Position numbers and translations under genes: made by a program. A stretch of DNA of 64,000 nucleotides from Metabacillus kandeliae (GTDB lineage: Bacteria > Bacillota > Bacilli > Bacillales > Bacillaceae), in the NCBI RefSeq assembly GCF_021166585.1, contig NZ_JAJOZE010000012.1, positions 1 to 64,000 on the forward strand, given 5' to 3'. Positions 9,117 through 16,694 of this stretch are shown here, piece after piece (the first letter of the stretch is position 1; the number at the start of each line of letters is the position of its first letter). Under the pieces are notes generated by a model that worked only from the letters and a program-made list of their open reading frames with translations, was not told where the DNA came from and made no database searches.

Positions 9117-9477
9117 GCTAGCCCCTAGAGGTCATAAGCCGGTCATCCAGAGAAAGGAAAAAACGCCTTTCTCCGGCTGCCCGTCTTATGCTTGTCGGGG
9201 CTGATCAAGGCGCTTCCGCTTTTCTTCGTTGTCCAGCTCCAGCCGCTAGCCCCTCGAGTCGCTTCACAAAAATCCAAAAAGTCAAAACCGGACTTTCTGG
9301 ATTTTTGCTCCAGCGCTTGTCGGGGCTGAACGAGCGGCTTCCGCTTTTCTTCATTGTCCAGCTCCAGCCGCTAGCCCCTCGAGTCGCTTCACAAAAATCC
9401 AAAAAGTCAAAACCGGACTTTCTGGATTTTTGCTCCAGCGCTTGTCGGGGCTGAACGAGCGGCTTCCGCTTTTCTTA
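9117..9477 (-). repeat. Interspersed modular repeat cluster 1 (three units)
   Basis: Three consecutive units of about 112-125 bases. Each unit, read on the minus strand, has a 5' flank (GAAAAGCGGAAGC...CAGCCCCGACAAGC) and a 3' flank (GAGGGGCTAGCGGCTGGA) around a hairpin core. Two cores are AAAAATCC...GGATTTTT hairpins; the third (about 9127-9195) is a CATAAG...CTTATG hairpin. The two complete copies (from 9231 and 9356) repeat with a 125-base period almost exactly. The cluster begins right at the stop codon of the neighbouring small gene and may serve as its terminator. Confidence 0.85.
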
Positions 9478-9732
9478 TATAATTGAATTTGCTTGCGGCT
9501 TTGATACGGCATTGTATGAAATTTTCACTTTGGCAAGGGTCCCTTTCAGCGTCTCTTCGTGATTGCTCTCTCTGTTCATGCATACTGTAGACAGGTCATA
9601 TACGGTCCTTGACAGCAGCTCGACTGCTTCTTTCAGTTTTTTGCTGTCTTCTTGAAATCCGTCCTGAAGCAAAGTTCTCATAATATCCTCTGAAATACTT
9701 TTTATTTCACTGATTCTCTCGTACTCTGCCAT
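9475..9732 (-). CDS. Uncharacterised small helical protein
   Basis: 85 residues, not recognised. It is predicted to be mostly helical with a heptad-like central segment (EDSKKLKEAVELLSRTVYDL). Start ATG at 9732 with AGGGGTGAG upstream; the GTG three codons earlier overlaps that site and is rejected. It is the last gene of a probable three-gene operon (9841-10035, 9738-9824, this one), and its ribosome site overlaps the stop of the 28-residue ORF before it, which suggests coupling. A LexA-like box sits at the operon promoter. Confidence 0.7.
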   Translation of the reverse strand: MAEYERISEIKSISEDIMRTLLQDGFQEDSKKLKEAVELLSRTVYDLSTVCMNRESNHEETLKGTLAKVKISYNAVSKPQANSII

Positions 9733-9737
9733 ACCGC

Positions 9738-9824
9738 TCACCCCTTCAATTTAGTGTATGCGGGCAATTGTTTTCCTATCTCCTGCTGCTGGCGTCTTTC
9801 TTTTATGTATTCGACTAAACCCAT
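9738..9824 (-). CDS. Very small ORF, 28 residues
   Basis: ATG at 9824 with AAGAAGGAA upstream encodes GLVEYIKERRQQQEIGKQLP after the Met, then AYTKLKG. It is charged and predicted helical with no membrane segment. It begins 16 bases after the upstream gene stops, and its TGA lies inside the ribosome site of the next gene. Good spacing at both ends argues that it is translated, at least as a coupling ORF. Function unknown. Confidence 0.55.
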   Translation of the reverse strand: MGLVEYIKERRQQQEIGKQLPAYTKLKG

Positions 9825-9840
9825 TGTTTTCCTTCTTTGC

Positions 9841-10035
9841 TCAGCGCTTTTTATATTCCCATTTACCCTCATGGATGCTTTCTGCATTTGATGTTATATA
9901 CTGCTTCAATTCCTGATCAAGTTCCTCCCTCTCCAATTCATCCAGTGTAAAATCAACGATTCTGCTATTGTGAAAGTCCATGACTTTAACATGCAGAATT
10001 CCACGCTCCTGATAGGTCAGCATGATCCGATACAT
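9841..10035 (-). CDS. Uncharacterised small protein, first gene of LexA-box operon
   Basis: 64 residues, not recognised. The N-terminal half looks like a beta-hairpin (MYRIMLTYQERGILHVKVMD), followed by an acidic helix. Start ATG at 10035 with GGAGAAG upstream; the longer frame from 10053 lacks a ribosome site. A promoter on this strand (TGTACG, 17 bp, TATAAA) has its -35 inside the LexA-like box at 10094-10107, so SOS control is plausible. Confidence 0.7.
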   Translation of the reverse strand: MYRIMLTYQERGILHVKVMDFHNSRIVDFTLDELEREELDQELKQYITSNAESIHEGKWEYKKR

Positions 10036-10093
10036 AGTACTTCTCCTTTCCAATTATTAACGGTCACTTTTTTATACCATATTCATAGTATAT

Positions 10094-10107
10094 CGTACAT
10101 TTGTTCG
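10094..10107. promoter_or_regulatory. LexA (SOS) box-like operator between divergent promoters
   Basis: CGAACAAATGTACG (minus strand) matches the Bacillus LexA box CGAAC-N4-GTTCG at all but one outer position. It overlaps the -35 of the leftward promoter and abuts the -10 (TATAAT, 10110-10115) of the rightward gene, so one bound repressor could shut both. Not tested; single-site matches can be accidental. Confidence 0.5.
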
Positions 10108-10145
10108 TATATAATAAGAATATCATTTGGAAAGGAGCTTCCAGC

Positions 10146-10367
10146 ATGAATTATTGGCTGAAACAAAGTCTGGAAAAGCAAATACCTGCAGAAATTATTT
10201 ATCAATCAAAAAACGGCCTGATTTCTCAGCGCCGGATTATTGTAAAACGTATAGAAGAAGACCATGTAATCGCCTGCTGTCTTCATAAAAAGCAGATAAG
10301 AAGCTTTCTATTGGACAGTATCCTTTCTGCAGGCGGTGTGCGGAGGCACAATCACCCCGCTTCTTAA
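10146..10367 (+). CDS. Small WYL-domain-like protein
   Basis: 73 residues. The pattern EIIYQSKNGLISQRRIIVKR, then an acidic turn and KKQIRSFLLDSILSA, resembles the strand-rich WYL-like ligand-sensing fold found in small Bacillus proteins. The DNA-binding part of full-length WYL regulators is absent. Start ATG at 10146 with AAAGGAGC. It is divergent from the operon at 9475-10035 across a LexA-like box. Its 3' end overlaps the ykvZ stop by three bases (convergent). Family call is moderate; role unknown. Confidence 0.65.
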   Translation: MNYWLKQSLEKQIPAEIIYQSKNGLISQRRIIVKRIEEDHVIACCLHKKQIRSFLLDSILSAGGVRRHNHPAS

Positions 10368-11344
10368 GTAATTTTCTTCACAGTTTTCCGCTCTACAATA
10401 CTGTGCGGCAAAACAAGCTTGCGTTCAGAAGAACCAGGGACCTCCCTTTTGGCCAAAAGAGCTGCGAGGAGCTGCCTCCCCATTTCTTTTACCGGAATGT
10501 CAATTGTACTTAATCCAAAAATTCCTGAAATAGGCTGATTGTCGAAGCTCAGCAGTGACAAATCTTCCGGAATGCGGATGTTTTCCTTTTTAGCGGCAAG
10601 CATGATGCCTGCTGCAGCCTGGTCATTTGTAACAAGAAAAGCTGAGGGCTTTTTCTTTAAATTTCTGTATTGCCCTATTACCTTCATTCCGTCTTCAAGC
10701 TTAAGGCAGCCCTCAAAAATCCATTCCTGCCTTGCTCTGTTTCCAAGCTGTTCTTTATAGGCCTTTATTCTTTTTAGGCTGTTAATGCCTTCTTTTCTGC
10801 TCAGACAGACGGCAATATCCGTATGCCCATTTGCCATGAGATATTGCAGACCTGATTGAAATGCCGCTTCATGAGAAATACTGACGGACGAAAAAAATTC
10901 TAAGTCAGAATCTTCTCCGAGCACAATCGGGCCGGACGACTTGTGCTTAATTAGCGCCTGGTCGCCTGCCGCCCTTGAACAAAAAATAATTCCATCAAGC
11001 TTCCGCCCCTGAAGAAGGCTTAGGGCCTCCAATTCTTTCTTTTCCTCATAGCTGCTTTGAAACAGAACAAGCTGGACCTGTTTTTTGATTGCTTCTTCTG
11101 CAATCCCCTCAACCATTGCCCCAAAATACGGATGATTAATTGCAGGCAGAACCACACCGACCATATCTGTTTTTCCCTGTGACAAGTTAACCGCATTTAA
11201 ATTCCTCGAATATCCGAGCGTTTCCATTGCTTTTAATACGCTTTCCCTTTTTTCCGCCCGTACATACTGATACCCATTCAGAACTCTTGATACAGTCGCC
11301 TGTGACACTCCAGATGCTTTTGCAATTTCCCGAATGTTAGCCAT
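10364..11344 (-). CDS. ykvZ: LacI/GalR-family transcriptional regulator YkvZ
   Basis: 326 residues. N-terminal LacI helix-turn-helix (IREIAKASGVSQATVSRVLN) and hinge, then a periplasmic-binding-protein-like sensor domain (from about 60, MVGVVLPAINHPYFGAM). It sits at the same place as ykvZ of B. subtilis, near glcT. The effector and targets are unknown. The RND gene is divergent, so it is a possible target. GGAGCGG precedes the start. Confidence 0.88.
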   Translation of the reverse strand: MANIREIAKASGVSQATVSRVLNGYQYVRAEKRESVLKAMETLGYSRNLNAVNLSQGKTDMVGVVLPAINHPYFGAMVEGIAEEAIKKQVQLVLFQSSYEEKKELEALSLLQGRKLDGIIFCSRAAGDQALIKHKSSGPIVLGEDSDLEFFSSVSISHEAAFQSGLQYLMANGHTDIAVCLSRKEGINSLKRIKAYKEQLGNRARQEWIFEGCLKLEDGMKVIGQYRNLKKKPSAFLVTNDQAAAGIMLAAKKENIRIPEDLSLLSFDNQPISGIFGLSTIDIPVKEMGRQLLAALLAKREVPGSSERKLVLPHSIVERKTVKKIT

Positions 11345-11485
11345 TTTCGTCCGCTCCTTTTATCGCGTTATAAAAACTGTAGCATTTTCTTCACATTCCT
11401 GCATATCCGCTGATGATTTTTTCACCTAAACACGGTATAGTTATGTTTGTATAAGTTTTGTATAACTTTCAGGAGAGGTGAACAT

Positions 11486-14400
11486 ATGAGTTTTTTAACA
11501 AGATTCAGCTTAAAAAACGCAGTAGCTGTATTTATTATCGCTTTTCTTTTAATTCTTGGCGGCCTTTATTCTTTTTCGCAGCTAAAGGTTGATTTGCTGC
11601 CGAACATTGAATTTCCTCAAATATCAGTGGAGGCCGTCTACCCAGGTGCCTCTCCCTCAGATGTTGAAGAACAAGTCACTTCTAAGCTTGAGGAAAAATT
11701 CAAGACCATTGAAGGCATTAAGCAGGTGTCGAGCACTTCATTTGAGAGCGCCGGTATCATTAACCTGGAATTTCCTTTTAACACCAACATGGATGATGTG
11801 GAAAATCAAATCAACACTTTAACGAAAGATGCAGGCCTCCCAGATACTGCCCAAACGAATGTTAACCGTTTTTCATTCGGTACCTTCCCGATTTTCAACA
11901 TCTCACTGTTTTCCAAAAATGATGAGAACATAGAAAAGCTTCTGAATGATGAAGTGATTCCAGAATTAAACAAAATTCCCGGAATCAACAGCGTATCTGT
12001 CGGAGGGCTTAAGGAACAAGCCGTCCGAATAACGGTTGATAAAGACAAGGCAGCAAAAGCAGGGCTGTCCCTTTCACAAATTAAAGACACCATCACCGGC
12101 AAGTACTTATCCTTTCCTGCTGGAACCTTAAGTCAAAATGATACAGACATTCCAATCCGCGTTCAAGAAGGACTGGATAGCATAAAGGAACTCGAAAATC
12201 TTCAAATCTCTTCCGGACAGCCTGCTTCAGGAAGTGCTGGCGGAGCTTCCGCACAGCCCGGATCTCAAGGGCAGCAGCAGGGCGGTCCTCAAGCAGGCAC
12301 AGCAGGCGGTGCACCAGGCGGAGGCCAGGCGGCACAGCAGGGAAGTCCTCAAGCCGGCAGCTCTTCAGCTGCTCCATCAGGCGGTGCACAGCAGCAGCCT
12401 GCACCGAGCCCTGTTAAACTGAAGGATATTGCAAAAATTGAAAATGTAACGGAGAAACAAGAGTTTACCCGATACAATTTAAAAGATTCATTATCGATGG
12501 CTGTTACTAAAAAGCAGGATGCCAATACTGTGGAAGTTGCAGAAAAGGTCCTCAGCACTTTGAAAAAATATGATGATAAAATGAGCTACAGCATTGGCTA
12601 TGATTCAGCTGAAGGCATAAAACAGTCTGTAGAATCCCTCGTCAGGGAAGGCTTGCTCGGCGCTCTGTTTGCTTCACTTGCTGTTCTGATCTTTTTGAGG
12701 AACATAAGGGCAACTATCATTGCCATTATCTCTATTCCTCTATCACTCTTAGTCTCCTCCATCTTTTTAAAGCAGCTTGATATTTCGCTTAATATCATGA
12801 CGCTTGGAGGCATGGCTGTTGCTGTAGGCCGGGTTGTGGATGACAGTATCGTCGTGATCGAAAACGTGTTCAGGCGCGTCCGCAAATCGAGCGGGGTCAT
12901 ATCCAATGAGCTTGTCCAGGACTCAACCAAAGAAATACTAAAAGCTATTACATCTTCTACTATTACAACAGTCGTAGTATTCCTGCCGCTTGGCTTTGTC
13001 GGCGGCATTACAGGGGAATTTTTCCTTCCGTTTGCTTTAACGATCGTATTTTCCTTGATCACTTCACTTCTTGTTTCGATTACCATTGTGCCGATACTGG
13101 CCAGATTTTCTTTCAAGAAGGTGCCAAAGGAAGAGAAAGAAGGTGCGCTTCAAAGATTTTATTCCGGTGTGATTGAATGGTCTCTGAATCATAAAATTAT
13201 CGTGCTTCTTATCTCCGTTGTTCTGTTATTCGGTTCAGGATTCTTTGTCAGCGGACTGGGCTTTACTTTTATTCCGAATGAACAGCAAAAAACGCTTGTC
13301 GCAAGCATTGAATTGCCTTCCAGCACCTCGATTGCGAAAACAAACGATGTTTCCCTGAAGCTGGAGCAGATGTTTGATAAAGAGGATGCGATCAAGGAAG
13401 TGACTGCAGGAGTCGGAAGCAGAGACTTCCAGACAGGCATTAAAAAAGAAAACAAGGCAAGCTATTTTATTAATTTAAAAGATGGGACGGATACGACGTC
13501 CTATATTGAAAAGCTGCAGAAAAAAATGGAAAGCATTGCAGACTCTGAAGCTCCGGGCTCTAAGCTCGGCGTTCAGGAAAACCAGACTAGCGGTCCTCCG
13601 TCCAACAATAATGTAGATATTAACCTTTATTCCAATGATCTTGCTGCTTTATCAGAAGGCGCCAAAAAAGTGGAAGATTACATGAAGAAAAACGGCCAGC
13701 TGAAATACGTCACCAACAATTTTGCTGATAAGCAAAAGCAGCTTGCGGTGAACATAAAAACAGATCAGGCGGATAAATTCGGGGTATCAGGCTATCAGAT
13801 CCTTGGAACAGTTTCAGATCAGACGAAACCGGTAGATGCCGGGGAATTAAAGCTGAGCGGCTCGGAGAAAAGTGTTGAGCTTAAATACAACAAAAACCTT
13901 GCCGATGCAGACGAACTTAAAGATGCTGTAATTTACAGCAAGCAAGGGCCAATCAAGCTTTCTCAAGTGGCTGATATAAAAGAGGAGGACTCCTTCACCT
14001 CTATTCAAAGGCTTGACGAAAAAGTTTATGCTCAAGTTTCAGCTCAAATTAATTCTGATAATATACAGAAGGTTTCAGCAGATGTAATAAACGGCGTAAA
14101 GCAGAATGTGGATCTGCCTGAAGGTGTATCCTTTGAAGGCGGCGGCGGAAGTGATGAAACGGTGCAGACCTTCCAGCAGCTTGGTCTTGCGATGCTCGTA
14201 GCAATCGGTCTTGTTTACATCACCATGCTGATTACTTTTGGAAAAGCACGAATTCCATTTATTATTCTGACTTCCCTAATCTTCGTGCCGATCGGCTCGC
14301 TTCTGGGCTTGTCCATTTCAAGAGAGCCGCTGAGCGTCAGTGTGATGATCGGGCTATTGATGCTTATCGGAATCGTTACGACGAATGCCATCGTTTTGGT

Positions 14401-14695
14401 GGACAGAATCGGCCAAAACAGGGAAATAAAGCAGCTGTCCATCAGAGAGTCTCTTATCGAAGCGGGCAAAACAAGATTGCGCCCAATTTTGATGACAGCC
14501 TTTGCTACAATTGCTGCCTTAATCCCGCTGGCTTTTACTACTTCATCAGGTACATTGATTTCAAAGGGGCTTGCCATCACAGTTATTGGAGGTCTTACCT
14601 CATCAACCCTGCTGACCTTAATCATTGTTCCGGTTGTATATGAACTGTTCTTTTTCAAGCAAGTGAAAAAGGAACGAGCGAAAATGAGCCAGTAA
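11486..14695 (+). CDS. RND-family multidrug/lipopeptide exporter, SwrC/AcrB-like
   Basis: 1,069 residues of the AcrB/AcrD/AcrF superfamily: 12 membrane segments in two halves, large extracytoplasmic loops, and TM4 residues typical of proton coupling (GRVVDDSIVVIENVFR). The closest well-known relative in Bacillus is SwrC (YerP), which confers surfactin resistance. It lies in the cytoplasmic membrane and has no outer-membrane partner, as expected in a Gram-positive. Residues about 242-312 form a Gly/Gln/Ala/Pro/Ser-rich insert within the first porter loop. Start ATG at 11486 has AGGAGAGGTG upstream. A perfect terminator follows. It is transcribed alone, divergent from ykvZ. Confidence 0.9.
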   Translation: MSFLTRFSLKNAVAVFIIAFLLILGGLYSFSQLKVDLLPNIEFPQISVEAVYPGASPSDVEEQVTSKLEEKFKTIEGIKQVSSTSFESAGIINLEFPFNTNMDDVENQINTLTKDAGLPDTAQTNVNRFSFGTFPIFNISLFSKNDENIEKLLNDEVIPELNKIPGINSVSVGGLKEQAVRITVDKDKAAKAGLSLSQIKDTITGKYLSFPAGTLSQNDTDIPIRVQEGLDSIKELENLQISSGQPASGSAGGASAQPGSQGQQQGGPQAGTAGGAPGGGQAAQQGSPQAGSSSAAPSGGAQQQPAPSPVKLKDIAKIENVTEKQEFTRYNLKDSLSMAVTKKQDANTVEVAEKVLSTLKKYDDKMSYSIGYDSAEGIKQSVESLVREGLLGALFASLAVLIFLRNIRATIIAIISIPLSLLVSSIFLKQLDISLNIMTLGGMAVAVGRVVDDSIVVIENVFRRVRKSSGVISNELVQDSTKEILKAITSSTITTVVVFLPLGFVGGITGEFFLPFALTIVFSLITSLLVSITIVPILARFSFKKVPKEEKEGALQRFYSGVIEWSLNHKIIVLLISVVLLFGSGFFVSGLGFTFIPNEQQKTLVASIELPSSTSIAKTNDVSLKLEQMFDKEDAIKEVTAGVGSRDFQTGIKKENKASYFINLKDGTDTTSYIEKLQKKMESIADSEAPGSKLGVQENQTSGPPSNNNVDINLYSNDLAALSEGAKKVEDYMKKNGQLKYVTNNFADKQKQLAVNIKTDQADKFGVSGYQILGTVSDQTKPVDAGELKLSGSEKSVELKYNKNLADADELKDAVIYSKQGPIKLSQVADIKEEDSFTSIQRLDEKVYAQVSAQINSDNIQKVSADVINGVKQNVDLPEGVSFEGGGGSDETVQTFQQLGLAMLVAIGLVYITMLITFGKARIPFIILTSLIFVPIGSLLGLSISREPLSVSVMIGLLMLIGIVTTNAIVLVDRIGQNREIKQLSIRESLIEAGKTRLRPILMTAFATIAALIPLAFTTSSGTLISKGLAITVIGGLTSSTLLTLIIVPVVYELFFFKQVKKERAKMSQ

Positions 14696-14702
14696 TACAG
14701 CA

Positions 14703-14740
14703 AGGCCTGGTATCTGCCAAGATACCAGGCCTATTTTGTT
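14703..14740 (+). terminator. Terminator after the RND gene
   Basis: Perfect 13-bp stem AGGCCTGGTATCT/AGATACCAGGCCT with loop GCCA, followed by ATTTTGTT. It can also stop leftward transcription from the YvrJ operon. Confidence 0.9.
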
Positions 14741-14775
14741 AAGCTTAGCGCACCAGCAAAAGGCTTGCGCTTTTC

Positions 14776-14922
14776 TTATCCTCTCAGCTCTTTCAGCTCA
14801 GAAGGCAGCATTTGAATCGATTGAATCAAAACATCCAATTTTCCTTCCACCCTGTTCAGCAAATAAAAGGTTACAAGGATTGGAAAGCCGACATCGCCTA
14901 CGATCTGCAGCCACTGGTCCAT
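14776..14922 (-). CDS. YvrJ-family small membrane protein
   Basis: 48 residues with one membrane helix (IVGDVGFPILVTFYLLNRVE) and a short charged tail ending ELKELRG, the pattern of the YvrJ family. Start ATG at 14922 with AAAGGAGA. It is the last gene of a DUF1659-DUF2922-YvrJ set that recurs in Firmicutes genomes (family knowledge); the function of the set is unknown. Confidence 0.8.
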   Translation of the reverse strand: MDQWLQIVGDVGFPILVTFYLLNRVEGKLDVLIQSIQMLPSELKELRG

Positions 14923-14946
14923 TTGGCATCTCCTTTCTGTTGTTTT

Positions 14947-14977
14947 TAGGAAAAGCCAGCCCATTGAAGGGCCGGCT
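14947..14977 (-). terminator. Hairpin between DUF2922 and YvrJ genes
   Basis: AAGCCGGCCC/GGGCTGGCTT stem followed by TTCC on the minus strand, directly after the DUF2922 stop codon. It could reduce read-through into the yvrJ-like gene. Confidence 0.55.
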
Positions 14978-14984
14978 TCTGCTT

Positions 14985-15203
14985 TTACTTCAGCTCAAGC
15001 TCTGTTACATTTCTTTCCACAATCCGGGCGCCCTTCTTGCCAATAAGCTCCCCGCCGGCAGATGTGAAAACATTTGAAGCAAGAATCGTATCCATTGCAG
15101 CAGAAATTTCACTTTGTGTTAGCCCTTCTTTCGGTGACTCAACGGAAATACTGACGCTTTTTCCTTCCATGTTAGAGAATTGAAGTTCAATTGTTTTAGC
15201 CAT
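14985..15203 (-). CDS. DUF2922 family protein
   Basis: 72 residues matching the DUF2922 pattern (ELQFSNMEGKSVSISVESPK, then a region with AAMDTILASNVFTSAGGEL). No known catalytic motif. AGGAGGCTG precedes the ATG. It is the middle gene of the DUF1659-DUF2922-YvrJ operon. It is likely to form a complex with the DUF1659 neighbour, as the two are usually encoded together, but this is inference. Confidence 0.8.
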   Translation of the reverse strand: MAKTIELQFSNMEGKSVSISVESPKEGLTQSEISAAMDTILASNVFTSAGGELIGKKGARIVERNVTELELK

Positions 15204-15238
15204 CTATTTTCAGCCTCCTTTCCCGTTTTTTTATTTTG

Positions 15239-15457
15239 TTACCCTTGAAGCATGTTGCTGTCATTGCGCTCCGCTCCAAAAAGAATGTTTGTTTGCAGAT
15301 TTGCCAGTGCCTGTGCGGCATTAAGAAGCTGATCTGGTGTTGATGTTGTTTTCACATTGTTGTAATTTTTGAATTTGAAAACCTGTTTTCCTTTCTCGTT
15401 AAGACCCATGTCAAAAACCAGGCGAAGCTGTGTTTCTTTTAAAATTGTTTCAGCCAT
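15239..15457 (-). CDS. DUF1659 family protein
   Basis: 72 residues with DUF1659 features (LRLVFDMGLNEKGKQVFKFK followed by NYNNVKTTSTPDQLLNAAQA). Start ATG at 15457 has a perfect AAAGGAGGTGAT ribosome site; the ATG seven codons upstream falls before it. First gene of the three-gene operon with DUF2922 and YvrJ. Function unknown. Confidence 0.8.
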   Translation of the reverse strand: MAETILKETQLRLVFDMGLNEKGKQVFKFKNYNNVKTTSTPDQLLNAAQALANLQTNILFGAERNDSNMLQG

Positions 15458-15550
15458 CTGTTCATCACCTCCTTTCACTTATTACTTAAAGAAAAGGAGG
15501 CAAAAAAGGAGCATCATATATAAACTTTTTTCTATTTATTTCATTTCATC

Positions 15551-15576
15551 AATAAAAAAATCCCTCGAGGGGATTT
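15551..15576 (-). terminator. Terminator after the PilZ gene
   Basis: AAATCCC/GGGATTT stem with loop CTCGA and TTTTTTTATT on the minus strand, right after the PilZ stop codon. Confidence 0.85.
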
Positions 15577-15585
15577 AAATGCGTT

Positions 15586-15951
15586 TTACTTCATGCTCAT
15601 GCTTGCATGATTTTTTAGTTCTTTAATGATTTTTTCTGAAGCAGCTTCATTTTTCTCGAGCTTGGCACCATAAACAAACTCCCGGAAAAACTTTTTCTTC
15701 CAAAGAAATTGACCATGCAATGTTATTGGCTCATTCGTGATCGTGACAATCATTTCACCTGTTAAAGTATTGTGTTCAACAGGCAAATCAAGGGAAGAAA
15801 CCATTTTGAGGCCTGTGGGGCTAATATCAGCAAGTCTTGCTTTCCCCTCTTTTGTCTGCACGGCTTTGCCATTCATTTCAATGATTCGAAACGTCATATC
15901 AAGCGGCCGGGCAAACTCATAGCGAAAGGGTTCATACCGGTTGTATCTCAT
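15586..15951 (-). CDS. PilZ-domain protein
   Basis: About 121 residues forming a single PilZ domain. The DxSxxG motif of c-di-GMP binding is present (ADISPTG). The usual N-terminal RxxxR is replaced by arginines spaced four apart (RYEPFR, RYEFAR), so binding is uncertain. An EAL-type c-di-GMP phosphodiesterase is encoded 1 kb away at 17027. Start at 15951 has AGGAG nine bases upstream; an ATG two codons earlier is possible. Probably a cytoplasmic c-di-GMP effector. Confidence 0.75.
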   Translation of the reverse strand: MRYNRYEPFRYEFARPLDMTFRIIEMNGKAVQTKEGKARLADISPTGLKMVSSLDLPVEHNTLTGEMIVTITNEPITLHGQFLWKKKFFREFVYGAKLEKNEAASEKIIKELKNHASMSMK

Positions 15952-16177
15952 AGCCATAAGCTCCTGTTCATGTAAAATAGCCTTTTTCGGCTTATAAGTC
16001 TAAAGTATCTTATCCTTTTTGTTTTTTCAAGGAAAAATAATACATTTAACCTATAATTCTCCATCTTCTTCCTTTACAGTATGAACCTTTACCCTTTGGT
16101 TACACTAATTGTTACTTTCCTGTGTGGAAATAAAGCGGATTTAGCGCTTACTCTAAATGGCAAAGCAGGGTAATCAA

Positions 16178-16657
16178 ATGACAAAAACGACTAAAACGGA
16201 AGCAGTATTATGGAGCATTGCACTTCCGGGCTTTGGCCAAATTCTGAACGGCCACCTGGTAAAGGGCCTTGTTTTTATTTTTTTAGAAATATTGATTAAC
16301 GTAAAGTCCAATTTCAACCTTGGCATCATTGAAAGTTTTCAAGGAAACATCGAGGGTGCCGGGCAAGTGCTGAACCTTCAATGGCTGCTGTTTTACCCTT
16401 GTATTTATATGTTTGCTGTATATGATGCCTATAAATTCGGACAGGGACCCTCAAGAAAGCTTATTTTTATTCCGTTTGCCTTTGGTGCCTACTTCGTCAC
16501 GCTAGGATTGATCTTTGCTTCTAAAGCAGTCTTTTTCGGCGTACAGCCTGGGCCGGTATTTTTCCCCATGCTGATGCTTCTTCCTGGATTTGCTTTAGGA
16601 TTTTTCATTTTAAAAATAACAGAATGGTGGATGAACCGAAAAAAAGCCACTAGTTAA
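16178..16657 (+). CDS. Membrane protein with TM2-like PGFG motif
   Basis: About 159 residues with four or five hydrophobic segments. The first carries WSIALPGFGQILNGHLVKG, a motif also found twice in the protein at 45865-46620, so the two are paralogues in one family. Function unknown. The start is uncertain: ATG at 16178 has a weak AGGG site; ATG at 16157 has none. No terminator is seen before the structured RNA region downstream. Confidence 0.65.
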   Translation: MTKTTKTEAVLWSIALPGFGQILNGHLVKGLVFIFLEILINVKSNFNLGIIESFQGNIEGAGQVLNLQWLLFYPCIYMFAVYDAYKFGQGPSRKLIFIPFAFGAYFVTLGLIFASKAVFFGVQPGPVFFPMLMLLPGFALGFFILKITEWWMNRKKATS

Positions 16658-16694
16658 AAGGTTTAAAAAATATATTTGTTCTACTGTGCTCTAA

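Noticed and set aside
9188-9454. ORFs in both strands of repeat cluster 1
   Set aside because: They are read out of the repeated hairpin units, have no ribosome sites, and duplicate internally because the DNA repeats.
9231-9477. CRISPR array
   Set aside because: Direct repeats are 125 bases long with almost no unique spacer, and no cas gene is present.
12598-13116. 172-codon ORF antisense to the RND gene
   Set aside because: Low-complexity Ser/Thr/Ile composition typical of an antisense shadow of membrane helices.
14759-14775. Second terminator AAAAGGC...GCTTTT before the YvrJ stop
   Set aside because: Only a few paired bases; the strong stem at 14703-14732 explains termination better.
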